Shown in pieces: positions 7,074 to 14,802 of a stretch of 20,037 nt of DNA; within the stretch, counting starts at the first letter, position 1, and each line of letters begins with the position of its first letter. Made by a program: the position numbers and the translations under genes. The notes under the pieces were generated by a model. It was not told the origin of the DNA. It made no database searches and saw only the letters and a program-made list of their open reading frames with translations. This stretch comes from a virus. The stretch lies in the IMG/VR virus record IMGVR_UViG_3300024520_002077, positions 1 through 20,037 of that record; one strand, written 5' to 3'.

Positions 7074-10000
7074 TTCCAACGGGTTCCTGTTGAGTCAAAG
7101 CTTCCGCCATGTTTGCCAAAGAGTACTTTTCCATCAAGTTTTGGCGACTTGGCTGTAATGAAACGTCTATTTGTTCCAACTCGGGTTCTATCAACTCTTC
7201 CGGTCTAGCCATAGGACGCAAGCTAGTTGCAGGAGCCGAAAACTCTATTTCAGGGGGCCGTGACATAGGCCTAACCCCCCGCCCACGAGCCACATCTTCG
7301 GCGTTAAAAACGGGCTGGTTCATTATAAAGTTTTCCGCTCCGGTGTTTATAAGCCCTTCTACGCTGTTGCCTGTAAAAGGCTCCGCAATAATCCTCAGAT
7401 AGTTTTGAGTTTCTTCAAACGGTGGAACGCCTTGATACTCTTCTACATTACCCGGACCCGCGTTATATGCTGCTAAACCTACCTCAAGACCAAACTGGTC
7501 GGTCATTTGTTTAAGATACTTTAAACCACCAGTGTAATTATCCAGAGCGTCGTTTATGTCCACGCCTAACTCTTCGGCAGTTCCCGGCATTAATTGCATC
7601 AAACCGCGGGCACCTTTTTCGCTCCCCGCACTCTGGTTACCTTTGCTTTCCTCATACATTACCCGAAGAGCCAACTCAGGATCAATTCCTTGCTCCAAAG
7701 CTACTGCAACTGGGTCAAACCCGTAAGTCTCTCGTACCATTTTAGCTAAGTTAGCTAAGTCCTCGGTTGAAGCGCGTCTTGACGCCACTTCAGACGATCC
7801 GCCCTTTTCCATATACACAGGCCCGCCGTCCGCGAACGATTGCAGCGCGAACGATTGCAGCGTGGAAGGGTTTTTTATTTGACCGAAATGCTCATTAAAC
7901 ACGGAGCTTAAATCGGTTGAGAAATCAGGAAAATTAGTGGGCTGGTGCATCCCCGAGAAAAGACTATCTTGGAAGACGCCAGCATTATCTTGGAACGTTT
8001 GTTGTTCTTTTTGAGAAACTTCCCGCAAGAACTGATCGCGTTTCTGTTCAAAATCTGGATCGCCATACTGCCGTTCTAAATACTGGCCGTATTGTTGCAA
8101 ATGCTGGCCCATGTTTGGACGATTCATCAAATCCCCCATATGTCCTTGAAACATAGACTGTCCTGACGCAGGAGGAAGCCTTTGAAACATAGACTGTCCT
8201 AACGCAGGAGGAAGCGTCTGGCCTACGGGGGAACCCATTGGAGGACCGCCGGGGAAACCCAGGACGCCTAAACGACTCATATCTGGAAGTTGGGGCATAT
8301 ATGCTCCAAAACTTCCAGAAATGTTTACAATGCCACCTTCTGCCATACCCACGGGTAGATATTCCGGATCAGGAACCAATGTGTTACCACCCGCTGGAGT
8401 GAAATCATCGGCGTAAAGAACATCACTTGCAGAAGTAGCCGCAGTTCCTATCATCGGAACACACGCACCCGCGCCGTAATCGTAAACATACCCCGGGCCA
8501 CAGCTTCCGGGGCCACTTTCGTTGTCAGACTTGTTCATGTCCTTCATCATAGCGTCCATGCGCTCTCTAGCGGCACTGCTTAAAGACAAGTCATCCGGGC
8601 TTTCAACCATCATAGGCAACCCTGTAACGCTGTTTATAACGTAAAACGATCCAGACCCCGTTTGGTAAACGTTTTTATCGTCTGTAACCTTAACAATTGG
8701 ATCGGTTTTGCGTATTCCACCAAGATATGCCAAGCCTTTTAAACCCAAGCTTATAGGGCCGGGAAACATTGTTAGGCCCTGATTTCTTGGGTCATCTGGA
8801 TTACCCATAATTCCAGAGCCACGCATTGCTGCAGTAGCCTGAGAATTTGGATTAAAGAAATCTTTAGCTTTACCATAAGCGGCGGCCAGAATGCCTTGTG
8901 GCTCGGGTTCTGGTTTAGGCTGTACGACGTTTGCTGCTGGGGCAGATGACCCGCCCCCGTTATCAGAAGAAACAGGCGGCGCTAAGTTGGCCGGACGCAT
9001 CCGAGGTCTAATGCTTGTCTCAGGGGCGCTGCTAGACGTAAAACCTTCAAACCCTGCGCCGGGGGTGTAGTTTGAGCCCCCTGCCCAAGTACTTGGTTCA
9101 AATAACTTCCAATAGGCTGGAACGCCACCCGGACCCGGAAGTCCCGCGCCACCGTTTTCCAAGAGCATTTGCTCTTCTTCGGGATTAATATACGCCAGCA
9201 TGTGCGGCTGATTGTTAATCATTGTCTGCCGTGGAACAGCGCCGCCGTCCACGAACTGTTGATAAGCACCAATGCCCCGCGGTCCGCGAGTCATGTTCCG
9301 GGCTGTTTCGTTCAGTGTTCCAATGCCGCTCATAACTGCGCCTCCGTCTGCCATCCCGATGTTTTTCAAATCAGTAAGTCTTGGGTCAAATATGGCGGTA
9401 GGAGAACGTAGGTTTCCACCTTCAAAAGAAGTTATCTCGCCGTAATGTGTCGAATCAACTCCAGCAAACCCTTGATCCATCAGGCGCTGGTTTGCCAATC
9501 TGTCTAATTCGACTGTATCAAGGTCTGGGTTTTGTTGTAAAAGTTCTCTCCGAGCCGCCGTATAGTCGGTTGATTTAGCGAATGGCCCTCGTTGGACCAA
9601 GGGATACATCTGAGACCCTTCAGGAATTCTATCTGCCGCGCCCTTGCCCCGGTCAATAGATCGTGGGTCTGGATTATATCCCGCAAATCGGTTGGCTGTT
9701 GGATATGGAATTCCTGACGGATTTACAATTTCACCGTCTCCAAAATTCATTCCTGTGGGCTCAACATCAAGATAAACTCCACGGCCCGATTTTCCGTAAG
9801 TTGAAGGATTCAGTACGCGAATGTCATCTACCGAAACACCTTCTTGTGTGGGCATTGTCCCGTGAACGCCCACCCGTTCATAACCTTGAGCCAGCATCCT
9901 TGCTTCTCGTTCGGCATTGTCTAGAGTTATCGGAATTCCGTCGGCATCAACACCCACGTTCCCATCAATGTAATGTTGCCGTAAACGTATTTCCCCCAAG

Positions 10001-10758
10001 AAATCCAACTCTTCTAAACGCTCGTCCGTCACAAGGTCTGTATTACCCGCGCGAAGATCGGCGGCTATTTCATCGGCAAGCCTTTCTGTATCCGTCAGTT
10101 CCCTAACCGCTCCTGATACAGCGCCCTCTTGGTTGGCCGCGTAGTTTTCTACCCGGACATCAATCTCGTCGGGAGACAGATCGGTGTTTCTTTCTAGGTT
10201 CAGACGATAGTTGTTAATCTCTGTGTCAATGGATCGACGGTTTAGACCAGCGATATCGTCTGCTAAATCGGCTGGAACCCTTCGAACCATTGTTTTCACG
10301 GCAGGACCCGCAATGGGAATCAAGCCCGCAGCTTCTCCCGCTGCCATAATTCCCATTTTTAAAAGGCTCGGGTCTTCGGACTGACTTTCTTCGTAAATCT
10401 CTTGTCCCGTTCTAACGGCTGCAAGAGGAGTAAAATCTATTGCAGTTTCTGCGGCGCGCACACTTAAAGGTTTCTTTTTGCGGTAAGAACCCGTCAGAGG
10501 GTTAAACCGACTGAAAAAAGATTCGGCCTCGCCACCATCTTGAAACGAAGCAATCCCCTGTGGCACAGGACCTTTTACAGGAGGAGGCCCATATGCCTCG
10601 CCGCCACTGGCAAAAGAACCAAGGCCCGCGGTCCGCGAGTACCCGTCCGGGTTAAACATCTGTTTTCTGTAAGCCGACTTCATTGCGTCGATTGCCGCGG
10701 CTGATTTCCCGTCTCGTAACATTTGGCGTTCAGCGTCTTGAATTAGTCTGAAATCCAT
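7054..10758 (-). CDS. Giant virion protein with lytic transglycosylase domain and possible ADP-ribosyltransferase-like region
   Basis: The protein has 1234 residues. Residues 1022-1130 are a soluble lytic transglycosylase domain: VMYEES with probable catalytic E1037, GLMQLMPGTAEELG at 1052-1065 and AAYNAGPGNV at 1096-1105. It would cut peptidoglycan during DNA entry. Residues 291-467 resemble polyvalent-protein ADP-ribosyltransferases: VHGT (H299), GRGVYLDVEP (Y329), a GFAGVDST turn, GEITSFEGGNLRS (E441) and AIFDPRLTDLKNIG. The remainder is low-complexity Gly/Pro/Met linker with GG motifs at about 49-54, 72-77, 469-475, 502-508, 805-811 and 974-981. RPMxRP motifs lie near 586, 1163 and 1181. 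ATG 10758 has TTGGAG 6 bases upstream, 3 bases after the previous stop. It is probably packaged and ejected, similar in logic to T7 gp16. The transglycosylase is firm; the ART call is tentative. Confidence 0.85.
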   Translation of the reverse strand: MDFRLIQDAERQMLRDGKSAAAIDAMKSAYRKQMFNPDGYSRTAGLGSFASGGEAYGPPPVKGPVPQGIASFQDGGEAESFFSRFNPLTGSYRKKKPLSVRAAETAIDFTPLAAVRTGQEIYEESQSEDPSLLKMGIMAAGEAAGLIPIAGPAVKTMVRRVPADLADDIAGLNRRSIDTEINNYRLNLERNTDLSPDEIDVRVENYAANQEGAVSGAVRELTDTERLADEIAADLRAGNTDLVTDERLEELDFLGEIRLRQHYIDGNVGVDADGIPITLDNAEREARMLAQGYERVGVHGTMPTQEGVSVDDIRVLNPSTYGKSGRGVYLDVEPTGMNFGDGEIVNPSGIPYPTANRFAGYNPDPRSIDRGKGAADRIPEGSQMYPLVQRGPFAKSTDYTAARRELLQQNPDLDTVELDRLANQRLMDQGFAGVDSTHYGEITSFEGGNLRSPTAIFDPRLTDLKNIGMADGGAVMSGIGTLNETARNMTRGPRGIGAYQQFVDGGAVPRQTMINNQPHMLAYINPEEEQMLLENGGAGLPGPGGVPAYWKLFEPSTWAGGSNYTPGAGFEGFTSSSAPETSIRPRMRPANLAPPVSSDNGGGSSAPAANVVQPKPEPEPQGILAAAYGKAKDFFNPNSQATAAMRGSGIMGNPDDPRNQGLTMFPGPISLGLKGLAYLGGIRKTDPIVKVTDDKNVYQTGSGSFYVINSVTGLPMMVESPDDLSLSSAARERMDAMMKDMNKSDNESGPGSCGPGYVYDYGAGACVPMIGTAATSASDVLYADDFTPAGGNTLVPDPEYLPVGMAEGGIVNISGSFGAYMPQLPDMSRLGVLGFPGGPPMGSPVGQTLPPALGQSMFQRLPPASGQSMFQGHMGDLMNRPNMGQHLQQYGQYLERQYGDPDFEQKRDQFLREVSQKEQQTFQDNAGVFQDSLFSGMHQPTNFPDFSTDLSSVFNEHFGQIKNPSTLQSFALQSFADGGPVYMEKGGSSEVASRRASTEDLANLAKMVRETYGFDPVAVALEQGIDPELALRVMYEESKGNQSAGSEKGARGLMQLMPGTAEELGVDINDALDNYTGGLKYLKQMTDQFGLEVGLAAYNAGPGNVEEYQGVPPFEETQNYLRIIAEPFTGNSVEGLINTGAENFIMNQPVFNAEDVARGRGVRPMSRPPEIEFSAPATSLRPMARPEELIEPELEQIDVSLQPSRQNLMEKYSLANMAEALTQQEPVGIMSATR
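7369..7695 (-). other. Lytic transglycosylase (SLT) domain segment
   Basis: This part of the 1234-aa protein (residues 1022-1130) has the E-S pair with probable catalytic E1037, GARGLMQLMPGTA and AAYNAGPGNV in the order and spacing of the SLT family. All key residues seem intact. Confidence 0.9.
7831..7860 (-). repeat. Perfect 15-base tandem duplication
   Basis: CGCGAACGATTGCAG occurs twice in a row (7831-7845, 7846-7860). In the protein it doubles LQSFA just before the FADGGPV motif (LQSFALQSFADGG). No base differs, so the duplication is probably recent slippage. Confidence 0.95.
8145..8216 (-). repeat. 36-base tandem repeat
   Basis: Two adjacent 36-base units (8145-8180, 8181-8216) differ at only a few bases. 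They encode LPPALGQSMFQR and LPPASGQSMFQG in the Pro/Gly/Met-rich linker of the 1234-aa protein. Confidence 0.92.
9276..9291. repeat. 16-base GC-rich repeat, copy 1
   Basis: CCCGCGGTCCGCGAGT is identical to 10625-10640. Here it is read as T-R-G-P-R, in a different frame from the other copy. The core CGCGGTCCGCG is an odd-centred palindrome, and 12 bases of it recur at 18378-18389. Confidence 0.85.
9358..9888 (-). other. Possible ADP-ribosyltransferase-like (ART-PolyVal type) domain segment
   Basis: Residues 291-467 of the 1234-aa protein show the ART order: an H in VHGT, a Y in GRGVYLDVEP, a hydrophobic MYPLVQRGPF strand, GFAGVDS and an E in YGEITSF. They end in AIFDPRLTDLKNIG, close to the FDP-ending tails of ART domains in polyvalent and prophage proteins. 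The match is by eye and from memory; H299, Y329 and E441 are the proposed catalytic residues. Confidence 0.5.
10625..10640. repeat. 16-base GC-rich repeat, copy 2
   Basis: Identical to 9276-9291 but read as S-R-T-A-G. Peptide conservation therefore cannot explain the match. Confidence 0.85.
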
Positions 10759-10761
10759 AAG

Positions 10762-13700
10762 TTACTCCAATAAGCTTGCAATACCACCACGGCGCATTTG
10801 TCTTGGTTGCATCATACTAACTATCGGATCATTTGGGAATAGGGCAGCGTACCTAGTCCTGTCTACCGGACCAGAATTAACTGGGGCCGGGGCTGGACTA
10901 GGTACGGCCGACGCCCGAGTGGTGGGAGGTCCTACGGGCGAAGGTGTCGGGACCGGGGGCCGCGGAGGGGGAGCCACCGCGCCTTGCTGGTCGTTGGAGG
11001 GTAAAACATTTTGAATAAAGAAAGGTGTAGACTGAGGCGGTGTTTGACCTTCAGTATCTTCAAATACACCCTCTCGCGTAACCGCTGGAAGGGCTCGACG
11101 ACCAACGTTTGCCGCGCCTTGGCCTGCGGGAATAAGTCCCTTCTCTACCAGAAGTGCGGTCAATCTGCCACCAATGGCACTTTTCTCTCTTTCTGTGCGA
11201 CCCTTTTTAAGCATCACAGCCAACAACTCGGGGTCTCGCATCATCTGGGTCATAACATCCATTTTCATGGACTCTGGGATGTTTGCAAAAACTTTTGAAT
11301 AGGCTGTCCGAAAGGCTTTTGAACCTGCGCTGGCCGCGACAAGGGAGCCCCCTGCGGTATCGCCGGGAACAAGGCTTTGCGCTCTAGTACCAATCGATGA
11401 ACCGACAATCCGCAAATAAAAGTCCATCATGGGGCCTACGGTTTCGGCTAAATCCCCAAGATCGACACCATCTTTCATGGTGAACGACTCCATTTTAACC
11501 ATCTCACTCGTAATTCTTTTGAGACGATCGACCTCTACTTTTGGCATGACTTCTTTTTCAACAAGCCATTCTGCCAAAGTTATTTTACCCGGAGAGTTGG
11601 GGTGCGGAAGAAAGATAGCCTCGTATAACCCCTTGGGGCTGAAAGAGTTGCTGGTCTGACCGTTTCTTGTATACAGGGATTCTATCAAAGAACTTCTGAA
11701 GCCTTCCAAAGCCTCTTCTTTTGTGCGGGTCACGCCTGTGGCGTCTGTCCAAGATTCTGGGGCTTTTTCAACAACCTTCCAGAGATTATTTAAGCTCTCA
11801 ATCGGTCTTTTGTTATTTTGGTTAAACGCGCGAGCAAATGCGGTGGCAGGGTTTTCTGTTGTATTTGGAAGTAAATCCATAAACGAAATTTGACCGTTAA
11901 GCTCTTTCAGAGCTTCTTTGTTTGCCGCGGTTCCTTCTTTCAAAAGAAGGTTTGCTGTAATGCTGTTTTCTAAGTCCGCTTTGAGCGCAGGCATAGCGTT
12001 TAAGACATCGACATTTTCCGGCTTCGCCATCCACTTGTTCAAAGCATCGACGTTGACCACACCTGTTTCAGGATTGTACGCCGCGGCTCTAATGTTCCGC
12101 AGAATTGTTTCCGTAGTCCCGCGGACCGTGGTCGTTGTGTTAACAGCTTGTAGAACGTTATCTCGGGCCTGTGGAAACTGAGCCAAAGCGTCGGAATTGT
12201 CTGAAATCCAATCGGTTAGTTTCTTAGTGTCGATCATGTCATTATCTTTGTTAATGACTGTAGACATCATATCATCAAGAAGCGGCTTTAGCTCGCCTTT
12301 TGCGTTTCCAGCAAGGTTTGTCAAACTCTGTGTAAGCTCGAACTTTCCAAGACCGTCTAGCTGCAAGGACCGCAAGTATCCGGCGTCCGCATTAAATATG
12401 TCGTTTGCAATTTGTTCGGGGGCAACTTTCGGTGCTCCCGTTTTGCTTACTCCAAGAATGTCTCCGGCAAAGGTTCGAGTGTACGCATCGTTAAACGCGC
12501 GAGAATATGCTCGGGCCGTATCATAGGCGGGATCAACACCCTGCGGAAAGCTTTCCAAATCCCGCATCAACGCCTCTGCAAAACCGTAAGCAATTCGCGC
12601 ACCCGAACTGTCGCCCGCTGCGGCGAGCATACGAGCTTTGCTCAACGCCGAAGTCCGCATCTCTGTAAGCTCTCGAATAGAAACCGCGCCGTCAGTAGCC
12701 TCGTCAGTAGCTGCCAAAGCACCCTCTCGGGCCGCATCCCGGGCGGTTAAACGCTCAACATCAGCAAGCTCATCAATTGCTTTGGCCGTGCGTCTTTCTA
12801 TAAGCTTATCTTCTGCGTCAGCCGCTTCTCTGCGAACTATACTGGCCCTTTGACGTAGAAAAGTAACTCGCTCGTCTATGTCCGCAATCTGACTAGCTTG
12901 ATCTCTTACTGAATTAAAACGATCAACGTTGTACGTTACTCCACTTATGGCGTCTAAAGAATCCTCAAGACGTTCCCGAGCTTGCACTAATCTTGGACTA
13001 GCTACAACCTCCGCAGCCGCGCCTTCTTCTGGAAACAACTCGTTTCTTTTCCGAGTAACAAAAGCGTTTATTGCACTAAGTGGTTTTTTAACCTCATCGG
13101 CAGCTTCAACCGTTTCCGGTAAAGTGTTTTCCCAGTATGACATGAAGTTAGGGACATTTGTGGCATTACCGTCCGCGTCAACAAACTCCGTGAGGGTTAG
13201 ATTTGGACCCGTATTTCTCCAAAGCGTTCTTTCTTGAGCGCGACCTGCCTTAAAACGAGCGTCAATAACTTCGTATAACTTTCGCCCAAGTGTTGCCTGT
13301 CTCTCCGCGGCCCAATCTGGTCCCCGCTTGCCCGCAACCTTGTCAAAGGAGGATAATACCTCGTTCATCGCGCCTAAAAGATTATTTTCCAAGTCTGCAT
13401 CAAAAACCGCTTGAGCCAAAAGTGCGCCTTCTTGAATCGCGCCTTTGTCCCCTGTTCCATACAACGCAACAATCGTGTTCCGCAGTGCGCGGTCCGCCTG
13501 TACATTGGCAGAGTTACGCTCTTTGGAAAGACCCACGGCCATCTGTTCTAGGGACTTTTCTAAAGCTGCAAGTGTAGGTGAGCCTGATTTAAGTGCGGCG
13601 GTAAGCGCAATTGGCTTGCCGGAATCGTCCATCAACAGGGATTCAAACTCTTTAGAGCTTAGGGCTGCAATCACGGCCTCCGTATCTTCGCCGCTTTCTT

Positions 13701-14796
13701 CCAGAAGGTCTAATATGTAATTTGTAACTTGAGTTTGTCGCTTGCCTTTAAACGCGGTCGCAAGATTAACCGCACCTTCCTGAACTCGCCCTTCTTTTAC
13801 GGCACCGTATCCCGCTTTTAATGCTCCGAAAGTTGTTGGAAGTCTCTTAGTAATAAGGTTTCCAAGAAGTAGGGCGCTTACACCGCCAGCTAATTCTCCA
13901 GTTATTCTAGCGGCGGTACTTCCCTCTAAGTCGGAACTTTCTACAGCATAAGCGCCGCCTGTTGCTCCGGCTCCAGCTAAAGTCTCCACTGCGCCAAACT
14001 TTAGTTTGTTAGCTTGAGCTTGAGCGCCCATAGTGCCTACGGTGCTTTCTAGCCCCCTAGCTACTTTGAGGCTTAGAGGTATTTTCTGACCTTCTTTTAC
14101 AAGGTTCTCCGCTAACTCCACGCCGAAATTAATTTGTTTTGGAACCATATACGGCATCGGAAGCCATGCCAAAGCGCCCGCCGCGGTCTTTCCCGCCTCG
14201 TAAGCCGCGGCTGTTCCCGGCAGGAGTGGTGACTCTTCACCTTGGATCGCATCGTTTACTTGCTCTCCGACAAAATAACCAAGCCCTGCGCCGACAGTTC
14301 CTGTTACAAACGGAAGCCCAAATCTCAGAACCGCGGCGGGTCCAACAGGAGGAACACCCGCAACCGCCGCTTGTCCTAAAGCAAAACCGCCCATAAAGGT
14401 TGGAACCGATGCTGCCGCAGGAATAATCTCACGTTTTGCTCCACCAAGAAACGTCCCCGCTTGAATGGGCTCACCCTCTAAGTCTCTTGCAAAGAACTCA
14501 ATAATATCGTTGTCCGACAACCTACGTTCGGCTGGAGATAAACCCGCCAACTCAGGGATCGTGTCTAAAATCGGCGCAGTCCCGTCTCTTAAACCGCCAT
14601 ACGTTAAGTAATCGGGCCGTTCTGGAAAGTCCTCCGCCAATACCTCGACCATGCTAGAAGTAAACGCAGAGGTGTCTCCACCAAAGAGACTAAAATCCGT
14701 TTCAAACTCATCTTTGTCATACGTTAAAAAAGGAAGCGACGGAGCAACGGGTTCAACGGCTGGTTCAACAACGGGAACAGGAAAGGTGTCTGCCAT
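10762..14796 (-). CDS. Giant probable virion/ejection protein with apolar Gly-Ala segments and basic C-terminal tag
   Basis: The protein has 1344 residues and I recognise no enzyme motif. The N-terminus (1-30) is Pro/Val/Glu-rich. Residues about 124-180, 200-220 and 268-315 are Gly/Ala-rich and apolar (PTFMGGFALGQAAVAGVPP, TVGAGLGYFVGEQ), as in proteins that enter a membrane. Residues about 605-720 are charged and helical, a likely coiled coil (FLRQRASIVRREAADAEDKL). Residues about 1262-1312 are a proline-rich linker. The extreme C-terminus has RYAALFPNDPI followed by MRRGGIASLLE, which I recall as a recurring ending in marine phage proteins. ATG 14796 has AAGG upstream, 6 bases after the previous stop. 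By size, apolar segments and place before a transglycosylase gene it parallels podovirus inner-core proteins; this role is inference. Confidence 0.75.
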   Translation of the reverse strand: MADTFPVPVVEPAVEPVAPSLPFLTYDKDEFETDFSLFGGDTSAFTSSMVEVLAEDFPERPDYLTYGGLRDGTAPILDTIPELAGLSPAERRLSDNDIIEFFARDLEGEPIQAGTFLGGAKREIIPAAASVPTFMGGFALGQAAVAGVPPVGPAAVLRFGLPFVTGTVGAGLGYFVGEQVNDAIQGEESPLLPGTAAAYEAGKTAAGALAWLPMPYMVPKQINFGVELAENLVKEGQKIPLSLKVARGLESTVGTMGAQAQANKLKFGAVETLAGAGATGGAYAVESSDLEGSTAARITGELAGGVSALLLGNLITKRLPTTFGALKAGYGAVKEGRVQEGAVNLATAFKGKRQTQVTNYILDLLEESGEDTEAVIAALSSKEFESLLMDDSGKPIALTAALKSGSPTLAALEKSLEQMAVGLSKERNSANVQADRALRNTIVALYGTGDKGAIQEGALLAQAVFDADLENNLLGAMNEVLSSFDKVAGKRGPDWAAERQATLGRKLYEVIDARFKAGRAQERTLWRNTGPNLTLTEFVDADGNATNVPNFMSYWENTLPETVEAADEVKKPLSAINAFVTRKRNELFPEEGAAAEVVASPRLVQARERLEDSLDAISGVTYNVDRFNSVRDQASQIADIDERVTFLRQRASIVRREAADAEDKLIERRTAKAIDELADVERLTARDAAREGALAATDEATDGAVSIRELTEMRTSALSKARMLAAAGDSSGARIAYGFAEALMRDLESFPQGVDPAYDTARAYSRAFNDAYTRTFAGDILGVSKTGAPKVAPEQIANDIFNADAGYLRSLQLDGLGKFELTQSLTNLAGNAKGELKPLLDDMMSTVINKDNDMIDTKKLTDWISDNSDALAQFPQARDNVLQAVNTTTTVRGTTETILRNIRAAAYNPETGVVNVDALNKWMAKPENVDVLNAMPALKADLENSITANLLLKEGTAANKEALKELNGQISFMDLLPNTTENPATAFARAFNQNNKRPIESLNNLWKVVEKAPESWTDATGVTRTKEEALEGFRSSLIESLYTRNGQTSNSFSPKGLYEAIFLPHPNSPGKITLAEWLVEKEVMPKVEVDRLKRITSEMVKMESFTMKDGVDLGDLAETVGPMMDFYLRIVGSSIGTRAQSLVPGDTAGGSLVAASAGSKAFRTAYSKVFANIPESMKMDVMTQMMRDPELLAVMLKKGRTEREKSAIGGRLTALLVEKGLIPAGQGAANVGRRALPAVTREGVFEDTEGQTPPQSTPFFIQNVLPSNDQQGAVAPPPRPPVPTPSPVGPPTTRASAVPSPAPAPVNSGPVDRTRYAALFPNDPIVSMMQPRQMRRGGIASLLE
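10765..10854 (-). other. Conserved-looking C-terminal tag of the 1344-aa protein
   Basis: The last 30 residues carry RYAALFPNDPI and then QPRQMRRGGIASLLE, after a proline-rich linker. The compact, basic, GG-containing ending looks like a separate docking or packaging peptide. Its function is not known to me. Confidence 0.5.
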
Positions 14797-14802
14797 GTTA
14801 AT

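Noticed and set aside
7074-7130. Bidirectional terminator after the SNF2 gene
   Set aside because: I find no stable stem followed by a T-run here; the sequence is ordinary coding DNA of the opposite gene.
9663-10106. A 147-codon plus-strand open frame
   Set aside because: It is antisense to the well-supported 1234-aa protein, with no ribosome site and no coherent domain.
11821-12503. Shared 14-base string GTTAAACGCGCGAG at 11821 and 12490
   Set aside because: Both copies encode a RAFN-type helix in the same frame with ordinary surrounding sequence, so a coding coincidence is enough.
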